Source: Ruminococcus sp. | GTDB lineage: Bacteria; Bacillota; Clostridia; Oscillospirales; Ruminococcaceae | Length of the DNA stretch: 34,365 nt | Direction of reading: 5' to 3' | Assembly: GCA_017437285.1 (NCBI GenBank) | Contig: JAFSBM010000068.1 | Span: 1-34,365 of the forward strand | Part shown: positions 1 to 8,062 of the stretch, in pieces | How positions within the stretch are numbered: position 1 is the stretch's first letter | How the letters are laid out: every line of letters begins with the position of its first letter | The notes under the pieces: model-generated | What the model was told of the DNA's origin: nothing | Seen by the model: the letters and a program-made list of their open reading frames with translations, nothing else | The model's database searches: none | Program-made: the position numbers and the translations under genes

Positions 1-41
1 TTATCTTCTATGCATTCCAGCCATTTTATAAATTCTTCCAT
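1..41 (-). CDS. 5' end of a truncated gene, product unknown
   Basis: Only the first 13 codons lie in the window, reading MEEFIKWLECIED on the minus strand before the edge. The case for a real gene is the start context: an AAAGGAG ribosome site sits 7 bases upstream of the ATG, and a good sigma-A promoter lies about 30 bases further up. The fragment is too short to name a family. It follows the small exporter gene in the same direction but has its own promoter, so it is probably a separate transcript. Confidence 0.5.
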   Translation of the reverse strand, partial: MEEFIKWLECIED

Positions 42-71
42 TCTTTTTGCTCCTTTTTCCTTTTTTATTCT

Positions 72-100
72 ATTTTACCACTTCCTTTTCCTTTTGTAAA
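72..100 (-). promoter_or_regulatory. sigma-A promoter for the truncated gene
   Basis: TTTACA (100-95), a 17-base spacer and TAAAAT (77-72) read on the minus strand towards the ATG at 41. Both hexamers are one base from consensus. Confidence 0.55.
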
Positions 101-138
101 CCTTTTTGTTACCGTTTTTTCACTCATGCGTTTGGTAT

Positions 139-165
139 GCACTTCTGATAAAAAATCAAAAGTGC
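139..165 (-). terminator. 11-bp inverted repeat after the exporter gene, possible terminator
   Basis: GCACTTCTGAT and ATCAAAAGTGC form an 11-bp stem with one wobble pair around a 5-base loop, 34 bases past the exporter stop codon. There is no clear U-run on either side, so it may be an RNA-stabilising hairpin rather than a true intrinsic terminator. Confidence 0.35.
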
Positions 166-198
166 CTTATAATTACATTTATCCGTGATATTCAGCAA

Positions 199-717
199 TT
201 AACCGAACATTTTAGCGAATACTTCTGGGAACCCGTAGCAGAGAGTACACATAATTGCAGATGCAAGGCAAAGTCCGAGGAAAATAGCAGGTACAGCCTT
301 TTTCAGCGGAATTTTACGTAGCGATGCAATAAGTGAGCCTGTCCAAGCACCTGTGCCTGGGAGAGGTATACCAACGAAAAACAGCAGGAACCAGAATTCG
401 CCCTTTTCCATAGTAGAGCTTTTGTTCATAGCCTTATCTTCGAGATATACAACCATTTTTGTAAGCAGAGGAACTTTGTGCTTTTTGAGAAAATCGAAAA
501 TTTTGTCAATAAACAGCAGAATAAAGGGGATAGGGAGAATATTTCCCAGCATACAAACCCATATAGCCTGTATAAGTTCCATATCAAGAACACGTGCAGC
601 GATTATACCGCCTCTCAGCTCGATAATCGGGAGAATTGATACAAGAAATGGGATAAGCCAGTCGGGTATTCCGTTTTCAGCAAGCCAGTTGGTCATTGCT
701 TCTGTAATTCCACTCAT
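199..717 (-). CDS. small multidrug export family membrane protein (COG2426-like)
   Basis: A 172-residue integral membrane protein with several hydrophobic helices. It carries the motif LPIIELRGGI near residues 30-40 and a later FVGIPLPGTGAWTGS segment, both typical of the small multi-drug export protein family (Pfam Sm_multidrug_ex, COG2426). The transported substrate is not known for most members; the name comes from weak early annotation. The ATG at 717 was chosen over an in-frame upstream codon at 780 because GAAAGGAAG lies just ahead of it, and because the promoter runs through the longer version. It has its own promoter and stands alone between ftsH and the truncated gene. I am confident of the family and not of the function. 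Confidence 0.85.
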   Translation of the reverse strand: MSGITEAMTNWLAENGIPDWLIPFLVSILPIIELRGGIIAARVLDMELIQAIWVCMLGNILPIPFILLFIDKIFDFLKKHKVPLLTKMVVYLEDKAMNKSSTMEKGEFWFLLFFVGIPLPGTGAWTGSLIASLRKIPLKKAVPAIFLGLCLASAIMCTLCYGFPEVFAKMFG

Positions 718-751
718 ATTTATACTTCCTTTCAAATCAAACAGTAAATTT

Positions 752-780
752 ATTATTGCATATTTTTGAAAAATAGTCAA
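752..780 (-). promoter_or_regulatory. sigma-A promoter for the small exporter gene
   Basis: TTGACT (780-775), 17 bases, AATAAT (757-752). It lies 35 bases ahead of the chosen ATG and rules out translation starting at 780. Confidence 0.65.
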
Positions 781-826
781 GGAGTTTTAATACATTTGGA
801 GAAATGTTTTATTTTTAGCACGAATT

Positions 827-2656
827 TTACAAAGTGTTGTTGCTTTCTTTGTTGAGAATAGCCATAAATTCCTCGCCTGTAATAGTTTCCTTTTCAAGGA
901 GGAATGCTGACAATTCGTGAAGTTTGTCTATGTTATCCTTGAGTATCTGCTGAGCTTTCTGATGTGCCTTGCGGACAATATCGTTTACTTCAGTATCAAT
1001 TTTAGCCGCAGTTTCAGCAGAGCAAGCGAGAGATGTATCGCCGCCAAGGTACTGATTTGTCACGGTTTCAAGGGCAACCATATCGAATGTGCTGCTCATG
1101 CCGAATCGTGTAACCATTGCTCGTGCGATTTTTGTTGCCTGTTCAATGTCGTTCGACGCACCGCTTGTGCATGTATTGAATACAAGTTCCTCGGCAGAAC
1201 GTCCGCCTGTGAATGTGGCTATACGTGCGAGGGCTTCTTCCTTTGTGAGCAGGAATTTTTCATCTTCGTCAACCTGCATTGTGTAGCCTAATGCACCGCT
1301 TGTACGTGGAATAATGGTGATTTTATGTACAGGTGCTGAGGCTTTCTGCATAGCCGCAACAAGTGCGTGACCGATTTCGTGATAAGCAATAAGTTCCTTT
1401 TCCTTTTGGGAAATAACAGCATTTTTACGCTGATAGCCTGCAATTACAACTTCTACGCTTTCTTCAAGGTCGGATTGATTTACAACCTTTCTGTCATTTC
1501 TCACAGCACGGAGAGCCGCCTCGTTGATGATATTTGCAAGCTCAGCACCTGACGCACCTGCTGTGGCACGGGCGATAGCGTTGTAGTCGATATTTTCCTC
1601 TGTCTTGATTTTCTTAGCGTGAACTTTCAATATTGCCTCACGTCCGTTGAGGTCGGGGAGTTCCGCAGGAATACGTCTGTCGAAGCGTCCGGGACGGAGG
1701 AGGGCAGGGTCGAGGGATTCGGGGCGGTTTGTAGCTGCAAGGATTACAACGCCCTTTTTGCCGTCAAATCCGTCCATTTCTGTGAGAAGCTGGTTAAGAG
1801 TCTGCTCACGCTCGTCATTGCCGCTGAAATTGCCGTCACGCTTTTTACCGATTGTGTCAATCTCGTCGATAAATACGATACAGGGAGCCTTTTCAGCTGC
1901 CTGCTTAAAGAGGTCACGAACCTTAGCTGCACCCATACCAACGAACATTTCAACGAATTCAGAACCTGAAATCGAGAAGAACGGCACTTCTGCCTCACCT
2001 GCAACAGCCTGTGCAAGGAGAGTTTTACCTGTTCCGGGAGGGCCGACAAGCAATGCACCCTTGGGGAGATTTGCACCGATTTCAGCGTATTTTTCAGGGT
2101 TGTGGAGGAAGTCAACGATTTCCACCAATGCCTCTTTAGCCTCGTCCTGACCTGCAACATCGGCAAAAGTTTTGCCTGTCTGTGCCTTTACGTAAATTTT
2201 GGCATTGCTTTTTCCGAATGACATAGCGTTTCCGCCGCCCATTCGCTTAGCCATACCTTTCATCAGAATATTCCAGAGAACGATGAAGAAAACGAGGGGG
2301 AGTACCCAGCCTACAAGGAATTCCAGAAGAATATTTCTTTCCTCAAAATTTTCCGTGAAAACGACATTTTTATCCTTATGGAGCCGTTCAACGAGGTTAG
2401 GGTCAGACATTCTGCCTGTAACGTAGACCTGTTTTTTATCATCGGATTCAACCTTGAATTTGATTTGATTATCCTTTACCTGAACGAGGGTAATTTCACC
2501 GTCTTCAAGCTTATCGAGGAAAAAGCTGTAATTAGTTTCCTCTACCTTTGGTTTGGTCAGCTGGGGCATAACCAGTATATTCATCAGAAGAGTAAGCACA
2601 AGGCTTGAAATGATGAAAACAATAATATGCTTGCTGTAATTTTTTTCATTATTCAT
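827..2656 (-). CDS. ftsH: ATP-dependent zinc metalloprotease FtsH
   Basis: A 609-residue membrane-anchored AAA+ protease that degrades misfolded or regulatory membrane and cytosolic proteins. In order: a transmembrane helix at about residues 10-30, a small extracytoplasmic domain, a second helix at about 110-132, and the AAA module with Walker A GPPGTGKT at 205-212, Walker B VFIDE at 261-265 and the second region of homology TNRPESLDPALLRPGRFDR. The protease domain has zinc motif HEIGH at 426-430 and the third ligand Asp near 503. The length is normal for the family. The ATG at 2656 has AAGGAGG six bases upstream; a longer in-frame start at 2674 would bury that site. It is monocistronic with a near-consensus promoter. 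All catalytic residues are present. Confidence 0.97.
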   Translation of the reverse strand: MNNEKNYSKHIIVFIISSLVLTLLMNILVMPQLTKPKVEETNYSFFLDKLEDGEITLVQVKDNQIKFKVESDDKKQVYVTGRMSDPNLVERLHKDKNVVFTENFEERNILLEFLVGWVLPLVFFIVLWNILMKGMAKRMGGGNAMSFGKSNAKIYVKAQTGKTFADVAGQDEAKEALVEIVDFLHNPEKYAEIGANLPKGALLVGPPGTGKTLLAQAVAGEAEVPFFSISGSEFVEMFVGMGAAKVRDLFKQAAEKAPCIVFIDEIDTIGKKRDGNFSGNDEREQTLNQLLTEMDGFDGKKGVVILAATNRPESLDPALLRPGRFDRRIPAELPDLNGREAILKVHAKKIKTEENIDYNAIARATAGASGAELANIINEAALRAVRNDRKVVNQSDLEESVEVVIAGYQRKNAVISQKEKELIAYHEIGHALVAAMQKASAPVHKITIIPRTSGALGYTMQVDEDEKFLLTKEEALARIATFTGGRSAEELVFNTCTSGASNDIEQATKIARAMVTRFGMSSTFDMVALETVTNQYLGGDTSLACSAETAAKIDTEVNDIVRKAHQKAQQILKDNIDKLHELSAFLLEKETITGEEFMAILNKESNNTL

Positions 2657-2685
2657 AAAAATCCTCCTTATCATGGACTGATAAA

Positions 2686-2714
2686 ATTATAACATACTTT
2701 TTCGAAAATAGCAA
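2686..2714 (-). promoter_or_regulatory. ftsH promoter
   Basis: TTGCTA (2714-2709), 17 bases, perfect TATAAT (2691-2686). The -35 region lies in the 12-mer TGTTGCTATTTT, which recurs exactly in the promoter of the next gene upstream. Confidence 0.7.
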
Positions 2715-2749
2715 CAGGGAAATTGTGATATTTATGATAATCCTGTGAA

Positions 2750-2779
2750 AATAAAATGCTCCCGAGAGTGATCGGGAGC
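2750..2779 (-). terminator. rho-independent terminator after the SleB-type hydrolase
   Basis: A perfect 8-bp stem, GCTCCCGA/TCGGGAGC with a 6-base loop, is followed on the minus strand by ATTTTATTTT. It separates the hydrolase from ftsH. Confidence 0.85.
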
Positions 2780-2862
2780 AAGTAACATTCTAACAGATTT
2801 AGGGTTCCATTTAATTAATAACTAATTTGAGTGAAAATCAGGATTAAGTGTTAGTTGGCACA

Positions 2863-3912
2863 TCAATAAAAATAGTTCTGGTAACCGTCACCGTAGAAAC
2901 CAAAATATCCATGTCCGAATGATTCTGTTTCTGTGAAGTAAAGGTTAACTGCATCCTTAACATCCTGAGTCACGTGATGTGAATAGGTTCCAAGGTAAAC
3001 ATAGCTTGAAGAACCTGTGAACTGATAGGGCTGTGTAAGAACTCCAAGAATAGTATTGGGGTAGAGGGGGCTTTCAACACGATTCATAATAACCTCTACT
3101 ACAAGAGCCTTATCATATGTACTAATCCAATTGCAGCCTGCTTCATGAGCAACTGCATTACATAAAATGATGTACTCCTCATCTGTGATGGGAAGTGAAA
3201 CTGATTCTTCGGGAACTTCAGGAGTTACCGTTTCAGTTGAATCAGCGGGAGGAACGATTTCCTCTACAACAGGAGCGTCTGTAGGTGCCTCTGTAACAGG
3301 CTCTGTATAAGTGGGAGCCTCAGTAGTAGTGGCGATTGTTGTAGTCGCAACTGTTGTGGTAGTGATTTCTGTAACGATTGGAGTTGTTACAGTAGTTGTT
3401 GGAGCTGCTGTAGTTGTCGTAGTGACAGTTGCAGCAGTTGTAGGAGTTGTAGTTACTGTTGTTGCTGTAGTTGCAACAGTTGAAGTTGTAGTAACTGTAG
3501 TTGCAGCAGAAGTTCCTGTTGAAGTAACAGTTACAGCCGCTGTTGTTGAAGGCACTGTAGTACCTTCTGTTTTATTATCCTTGTTGGGTTTTGCCATTGC
3601 ACCTTTTAAAGAAACTCCGATAGAAGGTAATTCTTTAAGTGCGGACGAACCATTCATTCCTGATGTTGTTACGGTGCTTACAGCAGCCGTATAAGTGATT
3701 TTGCTCGTTGTGGTTCTGGGTGTTGTTCTGATAGAAGTTACTGCAGCTACATTAGCCAATTCTTCGCTTTGGACTTCATAAATGTTTTGAACATCATTAT
3801 TCGGAGCAACGGACTTAACAATCGGTGATGTAGCAATCAGACCGAAAGTTCCGCCGAAGATGCAAGTGGAAACTCCTCCGATAATAAGTGCTGCAATTTT
3901 AGCTTTTCTCAT
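2863..3912 (-). CDS. secreted SleB/Hydrolase_2-type cell wall hydrolase with threonine-rich stalk
   Basis: A 349-residue exported protein. Residues 1-30 carry a basic start and a hydrophobic stretch (signal peptide or membrane anchor). Residues 117-236 are an extreme Thr/Val/Ala/Pro low-complexity stalk, ending in an acidic Pro-rich stretch. The last 110 residues match the cell wall hydrolase SleB family: LCNAVAHEAG with the presumed catalytic Glu at 257, VVEVIMNRVESPLYPNTI, GVLTQPYQF and a closing YFGFYGDGYQNYFY. Family members cleave peptidoglycan and include spore cortex lytic enzymes, but many act in vegetative cells; a stalk of this kind suggests display through the wall. The ATG at 3912 is preceded by AGGAAAGGA; an adjacent upstream TTG is possible. 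It is monocistronic, with its own promoter and terminator. Confidence 0.85.
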   Translation of the reverse strand: MRKAKIAALIIGGVSTCIFGGTFGLIATSPIVKSVAPNNDVQNIYEVQSEELANVAAVTSIRTTPRTTTSKITYTAAVSTVTTSGMNGSSALKELPSIGVSLKGAMAKPNKDNKTEGTTVPSTTAAVTVTSTGTSAATTVTTTSTVATTATTVTTTPTTAATVTTTTTAAPTTTVTTPIVTEITTTTVATTTIATTTEAPTYTEPVTEAPTDAPVVEEIVPPADSTETVTPEVPEESVSLPITDEEYIILCNAVAHEAGCNWISTYDKALVVEVIMNRVESPLYPNTILGVLTQPYQFTGSSSYVYLGTYSHHVTQDVKDAVNLYFTETESFGHGYFGFYGDGYQNYFY

Positions 3913-4011
3913 CAACTCATCCTTTCCTCGAAAAGCATTCGTTTATTATACAATCCGAAAGGGACTGTATCATTGAAAGTCGATACAATCGCATCGCAAT
4001 CAACTGTGATA

Positions 4012-4040
4012 ATACTACCACATCCGAGAAAAAATAGCAA
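4012..4040 (-). promoter_or_regulatory. promoter of the SleB-type hydrolase gene
   Basis: TTGCTA (4040-4035), 17 bases, TAGTAT (4017-4012), giving a leader of about 90 bases before the ATG. The -35 lies in TGTTGCTATTTT, shared with the ftsH promoter. Confidence 0.55.
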
Positions 4041-4439
4041 CACTTTTCAAAACTTTTCCATTTTACGAACAAATAAGAAGAACGGGAAATTTTTCTTTTT
4101 GTGCAGATTGCTCATAAATTATATGAACTAAAAATGAATACAGAATATAAATTAACACGAATTTCTGAAATTACCGATTTAAAAAGTTACAACGAGGTTA
4201 CAGTAAAATAATACTATTTGTAAAAACATTGATGCAATATCCCTGATAAAAAATTTATATGCTTATTTTCTTACGGTATTACGCATATTTTTAGTTTTTT
4301 TAGAATACGTAACGTAATAAGTAAATAGCAATGGTGGGTTACAAATTGTAACCGATAACCAAGGGTATAACAGGGAAATTCGATTTTTTATTGGTCATTT
4401 TTAATAAAAACGAGAATTTTCGCAAAATACAGAGCATTT
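4041..4439. other. AT-rich intergenic stretch with no convincing gene
   Basis: About 400 bases between the hydrolase promoter and the terminator of the DnaI-like gene. I see no supported coding region. It holds several GTTAC/GTAAC motifs and a 17-bp palindrome, listed separately. The nearest thing to a gene is a 25-codon frame starting near 4134, which lacks a ribosome site. Confidence 0.5.
4337..4353. repeat. 17-bp perfect palindrome GGTTACAAATTGTAACC
   Basis: Eight-base arms mirror each other around a central A. It lies in a gene-free stretch about 300 bases upstream of the hydrolase promoter and about 90 bases beyond the terminator of the DnaI-like gene. It could be an operator or a chance palindrome in AT-rich DNA. 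Confidence 0.4.
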
Positions 4440-4488
4440 TTATTGCGAAAACGAAAACAACTGCCGAAAAAACCTGTTTTCGGCAGTT
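4440..4488 (-). terminator. rho-independent terminator of the dnaD-dnaI-like operon
   Basis: A 12-bp stem (4459-4470 paired with 4477-4488, core ACTGCCGAAAA) begins 12 bases after the stop codon and is followed on the minus strand by TGTTTTCGTTTT. Confidence 0.85.
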
Positions 4489-4500
4489 ATATTTTTTAAT

Positions 4501-5466
4501 TTATTGCATTGACTTCTGCTTTTTCTGTAGTCTGATATCATCGCCTTTGAACTCAAGACAGTTATAAATTGTGATGATTCTTGATGCGATTTTACCGCCG
4601 TAACGTGCTGAAATGGCAGAAAAATCAAGATTTGTATTTATAATAGTAGGAAGATTTTTCACAAGTCGGCTGTTGATAATATTGTAAATTGCGGAGTTGT
4701 AGAACTTGGATTCGAACTCTGTTCCGAGGTCGTCAAGGATAAGCAGGTCAACATCGCAGACTAAATCAAGCATTTCCGTTGACTTTTCGTGGCTGAAATG
4801 CTCCTTTTCGATGTCACGGAGGATATTCATAGTTGAATCGTAAATTACGCTGTAACCTTTTTTCAGCACTTCATTGGCAATTGCAAGGGAAATATGAGTT
4901 TTTCCAAGTCCTGTATTGCCGAAAATCAGTATACTTTCTGAATTTCTGCTGAATTGTGCGGCATAATTTTTGGTGAAACTGAGAATTCTCTCCATAGCCG
5001 CATAGTCGCCGCCCTTGTAAAAATCAAGGCTGAATGTGTTGAAACTTGAAAGGCTTAACTGAGCTTTCTGATTGAGTGCCTCAGTTGTAAGCTTAGCTGT
5101 AAGGCGGTTGAAACAGTCACAGAAAATACCGTTGATATAGCCTGTATCGCCGCATTTCGGGCAGCTGTAATTCATATCAAGGTAGTCGGAGGGGTAGCCG
5201 TTGGCTGAAAGAAGCTGTTCCGCAACCTCCTGCGCACCGAGGTTATTTCTTTTTACCTGTTCGATTTTTTCGCTTACATCAGCACCTTTTGCCTCGCTGA
5301 TAATGCGAATAAGCTCCTTTCCCGTATTGTAAAGAGCGTCGTTTATTTCCTTTATTTCGGGAATTTTCTCATTTATTTCCGCAATACGCCGGTCATTTTC
5401 GGCAATAGCCTTTGCACGACGCTGTGACAGAATGGCGTGGGCTTTATCAAAAATTTCGCTGTCCAA
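4501..5466 (-). CDS. DnaI/DnaC-like helicase loader ATPase
   Basis: A 321-residue AAA+ ATPase expected to load the replicative helicase at the origin or at restarted forks. The first 95 residues are charged and helical, followed by a zinc-ribbon-like cluster (Cys 102, 105, 116, 118) as in Gram-positive DnaI. The ATPase core has Walker A GNTGLGKT at 183-190 and Walker B LLILDD at 241-246, and a candidate arginine finger in the SRIIT segment near 296. The start is a TTG at 5466: the upstream AAGGCGGTGA fits a ribosome site and overlaps the stop of the DnaD-like gene 12 bases ahead, so the two are probably co-translated. The DnaI versus DnaC label rests on motifs and gene pairing. Confidence 0.88.
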   Translation of the reverse strand: MDSEIFDKAHAILSQRRAKAIAENDRRIAEINEKIPEIKEINDALYNTGKELIRIISEAKGADVSEKIEQVKRNNLGAQEVAEQLLSANGYPSDYLDMNYSCPKCGDTGYINGIFCDCFNRLTAKLTTEALNQKAQLSLSSFNTFSLDFYKGGDYAAMERILSFTKNYAAQFSRNSESILIFGNTGLGKTHISLAIANEVLKKGYSVIYDSTMNILRDIEKEHFSHEKSTEMLDLVCDVDLLILDDLGTEFESKFYNSAIYNIINSRLVKNLPTIINTNLDFSAISARYGGKIASRIITIYNCLEFKGDDIRLQKKQKSMQ

Positions 5467-5478
5467 AAAATCACCGCC

Positions 5479-6459
5479 TTATACATTATTAATAAGCATT
5501 TTATATTTGTCGGGGTCGAAACCGTCTGAAGCGGCAGGTGAACCCGATTTTCTTCTTTTGTATTCCTCCTCGGCATTTTTCACATCGCTGACAGATGAAT
5601 AGCCTGAAAGTTTCCATGACTCAAGAATTTTATTTATGTATTCAAAGGAAACCTTGTTGATTTGCTCAACAGTTTTTTCGTATGCAAGATGAATCATATC
5701 AAGGGGAAGTCTGTCAGCCTGCCATTTTGTAATCATTTTCTGTTGATTTGTGGTGGGATTCTGACGGAGTTCAAATATACGCTTGATTTCATTTGTAAAA
5801 TCACGAGCCTGATTTCTGCGTTCAATCTCGGCTGTGGCAAGTTCAAGGGTATTGATTTCATTTTCTGCCCAATCCGAGGCGATTTTCTCAATATATTTGG
5901 GATTTGTTTTGTCAGCGTCAATGCAGTATCCCAGCAATGTGAGGATTACCTCGTTTCCAAGGCTGAGATAGTCTGACATCCATATTAAAGTGTTCTGCAT
6001 AGCAGGGGTGAGAGTTCCAAGAAGTGTTTCGGAAATTCTGAAAAGGTCGGAAATATTTTCGTTAGCCGCAAGAATATCAGCTATTTCCGAGGGGTGAAGC
6101 TGTGTAGTTTTCAGCGGAGCATTTCCAAGGGGAGCAGTTGGCTGTGCAGGTGTATCGGCAGCGATTTCCTTTACAGGCTCAATTATAGGCTGAGCAGCGG
6201 GAGTTGATACCGAAGTTGAAGCCGAAGTTGAAAGCACATTTACCTGCTGCCAGAATAAGACTGCATCTGCAACTTTTTCCGTGCCAACTCCTGTGTTGGC
6301 GGAAATTTCCTCTGCTGTGAGATTTTTTTCGCTGTGTCGGAGGAGATAAAGGAGAACCTTAATCTGACTTTCGTCGGCAATTTTAAGAAGATTATCTGCA
6401 ACAATACAAGGGACACCAAACATAGTTCCCCATATTCCGCTATTTACTTTGTAATCCAC
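5479..6459 (-). CDS. DnaD/DnaB-type primosome protein with two DnaD-like domains
   Basis: A 326-residue protein. Residues 1-75 look like a winged helix (VLLYLLRHSEKNLTAEEIS followed by a recognition-helix-like ANTGVGTEKV). A flexible Ala/Thr/Pro/Val-rich linker spans about 76-118. Two helical repeats resembling the DnaD/DnaB C-terminal module follow, at about 137-216 (ending YIEKIASDWAENEI) and 224-292 (ending YINKILESWKLSGY). A tandem arrangement resembles Bacillus DnaB more than single-domain DnaD. Proteins of this type help remodel DNA and recruit the helicase loader, which fits the DnaI-like gene 12 bases downstream. The start is a GTG with an ideal AAGGAGG seven bases upstream. Confidence 0.85.
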   Translation of the reverse strand: MDYKVNSGIWGTMFGVPCIVADNLLKIADESQIKVLLYLLRHSEKNLTAEEISANTGVGTEKVADAVLFWQQVNVLSTSASTSVSTPAAQPIIEPVKEIAADTPAQPTAPLGNAPLKTTQLHPSEIADILAANENISDLFRISETLLGTLTPAMQNTLIWMSDYLSLGNEVILTLLGYCIDADKTNPKYIEKIASDWAENEINTLELATAEIERRNQARDFTNEIKRIFELRQNPTTNQQKMITKWQADRLPLDMIHLAYEKTVEQINKVSFEYINKILESWKLSGYSSVSDVKNAEEEYKRRKSGSPAASDGFDPDKYKMLINNV

Positions 6460-6551
6460 GAAAAAACCTCCTTATATATTGCTTCACCAACTAATTCTTC
6501 AAGAGTTAATTTGCGGAGCAATGAAAAATCACATTTACGTAAGTAATATTT

Positions 6552-6580
6552 ATTATATCACATTTTCACATCTTTGTCAC
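6552..6580 (-). promoter_or_regulatory. promoter of the dnaD-dnaI-like operon
   Basis: GTGACA (6580-6575), 17 bases, perfect TATAAT (6557-6552). The leader is about 85 bases long. Confidence 0.65.
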
Positions 6581-6614
6581 TATGGCATTTTAGACAATCA
6601 ATGATATATTTTTT

Positions 6615-6650
6615 TGTATAAAATTCCCCGATGAAAAAATTCATCGGGGA
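6615..6650 (-). terminator. rho-independent terminator of the ECF sigma/anti-sigma operon
   Basis: An 11-bp stem (TCCCCGATGAA/TTCATCGGGGA, 4-base loop) lies 9 bases past the anti-sigma stop codon and is followed by ATTTTATACAAAAAAA on the minus strand. Confidence 0.85.
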
Positions 6651-6658
6651 TTATTATT

Positions 6659-8062
6659 TTATCCGTTTACATCAAAATATTCGCCGTAATTATTGCCGCT
6701 AACGTCAAAGGAAACAAAAATTTTATCCTTTACGTTGTCATCGGCAAAAAATGCAATCTGCACATCAGCGGATTCGTTAGGGGCAAGAATCAAGTGGTTT
6801 TTGCCGCCCTTTTGGTCGCTGTCCATTGCCAATGAGAACCACATAGACTGTCTTTCTAAGCCAAGTATGGAATCGTAACAGGAATATTCACCCTGAGCTT
6901 CCCAATTCACAACAGGCTTGCCGTCCTCCATGATGAACATAATAGGACTTATGCATATTTCATTTTCAACATCGGCTGTATTTGTATATGTCACATTCAA
7001 TTTAAGAATATGCATAGGTAGACTTTCCTCGGAGATAATCTCATCATTTGTATCAACACCATCACCACGTTTTACAGTAGTACGAATATTTTTAATGATA
7101 TTTCCGTTTTCGTCCATAAGGTGACTGAAATCGGTTTCATCTCCGCAGCCGTCTGTTGTTATTCCGTCAAAGCTGTCAGTAAGCTCAAAACTATTGAGAG
7201 TAATATCATATCCATCGTGCATTCCTGCTCCACTATAAGGCTTGCTTACGGTGTCACCGATAGTTCTTACATTTTCCTCGTAGGCATAAGTTTCCAGAGG
7301 TGTAAAAGAATCGGACTGATAATTGCTCTCGTCAAGCCACGGAATATAATCTCCGTGAAGCTTTTCCTCTGTGGGATAAAGAGTTATATTGTCAATGATT
7401 TTCAGCAGATCCTCATGAGAAATATCCTTAGTTATGGATATATCAAGAACATAACTTGTTCCCTCAAAGCTTACAAATACTTCTCTTGTATAAGGATTTT
7501 CATTGAAAAGCACATGAGGTTCACGGTAGTTTATAAGTGCTGTTTTTCCCTCTGCTTCATAAGTTTCACATTCTGCTGAAAAGGGCAGGGACAGTTCAAG
7601 AGTCATATCATTTGGGAGCTTGTAAAACAGCGGAGAAATTGCACCCTTAATCTCATCGCTGTCAAGGATAAAGCCGCCCTTTTCCGTAGAAGGAACATAT
7701 CCCTCAGGCACCCAGCCGAATTCATAAAACATATACTTTGGAGTCTCAGTATTTTCCGTATCAGCCACAGGTGTCTGAATTGAAATTGTATTTTCATAGT
7801 TTGCTGTTTTCTCGATTTTTGCTGTCAGCTTTTCATAGGCGAAAACCGAAAGGGGAATAGCCGCAGTAACAGCCACCGCCGCCGCAATAACTGCCAATCC
7901 ACGCTTTTTATTGAAAGTCTTTTTTGTCATAGTAACCCTCCTCAGCATCTGCTGCTTGTTCAGTTTGTAATGTTCGGAAAAAATATGCTCCTCATCGGAG
8001 GAAAAAGCGTCCTCAACAATTTTTTTCCATTCTTTTTCATTGGGAAAATCATTTTTATTCAT
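6659..8062 (-). CDS. membrane anti-sigma factor-like protein with large extracytoplasmic sensor region
   Basis: A 467-residue single-pass protein. Residues 1-53 are cytoplasmic and charged, 54-76 form the membrane helix, and about 390 residues lie outside. The early outer part (about 103-190, including FGWVPEGYVPS) resembles the DUF4367 region of Firmicute anti-sigma proteins. The later part (about 345-460) looks like a beta-sandwich, with a VTYTNTADVENEI stretch. The chosen ATG overlaps the end of the sigma gene as ATGAATAA (8 bases), a classic coupling that supports a sigma/anti-sigma pair. AGAGGAG lies about 9 bases upstream; earlier in-frame ATGs overlap more and have worse spacing. The likely role is holding the sigma factor until an outside signal arrives. 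The ligand is unknown; the neighbouring cellulosomal esterase makes a polysaccharide signal conceivable. Confidence 0.75.
   Translation of the reverse strand: MNKNDFPNEKEWKKIVEDAFSSDEEHIFSEHYKLNKQQMLRRVTMTKKTFNKKRGLAVIAAAVAVTAAIPLSVFAYEKLTAKIEKTANYENTISIQTPVADTENTETPKYMFYEFGWVPEGYVPSTEKGGFILDSDEIKGAISPLFYKLPNDMTLELSLPFSAECETYEAEGKTALINYREPHVLFNENPYTREVFVSFEGTSYVLDISITKDISHEDLLKIIDNITLYPTEEKLHGDYIPWLDESNYQSDSFTPLETYAYEENVRTIGDTVSKPYSGAGMHDGYDITLNSFELTDSFDGITTDGCGDETDFSHLMDENGNIIKNIRTTVKRGDGVDTNDEIISEESLPMHILKLNVTYTNTADVENEICISPIMFIMEDGKPVVNWEAQGEYSCYDSILGLERQSMWFSLAMDSDQKGGKNHLILAPNESADVQIAFFADDNVKDKIFVSFDVSGNNYGEYFDVNG

Noticed and set aside
792-807. 6-bp hairpin ACATTT/AAATGT after ftsH
   Set aside because: Weak AT-only stem, and the T-run lies on the plus strand side where no gene ends; not convincing as the ftsH terminator.
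3311-3694. Open frame on the plus strand rich in valine
   Set aside because: It is the antisense mirror of the threonine-rich stalk codons (ACN read backwards gives NGT); it has no ribosome site and no family resemblance.
4134-4211. 25-codon plus-strand frame in the gap after the hydrolase promoter
   Set aside because: No ribosome site or promoter, AT-rich, no recognisable product.
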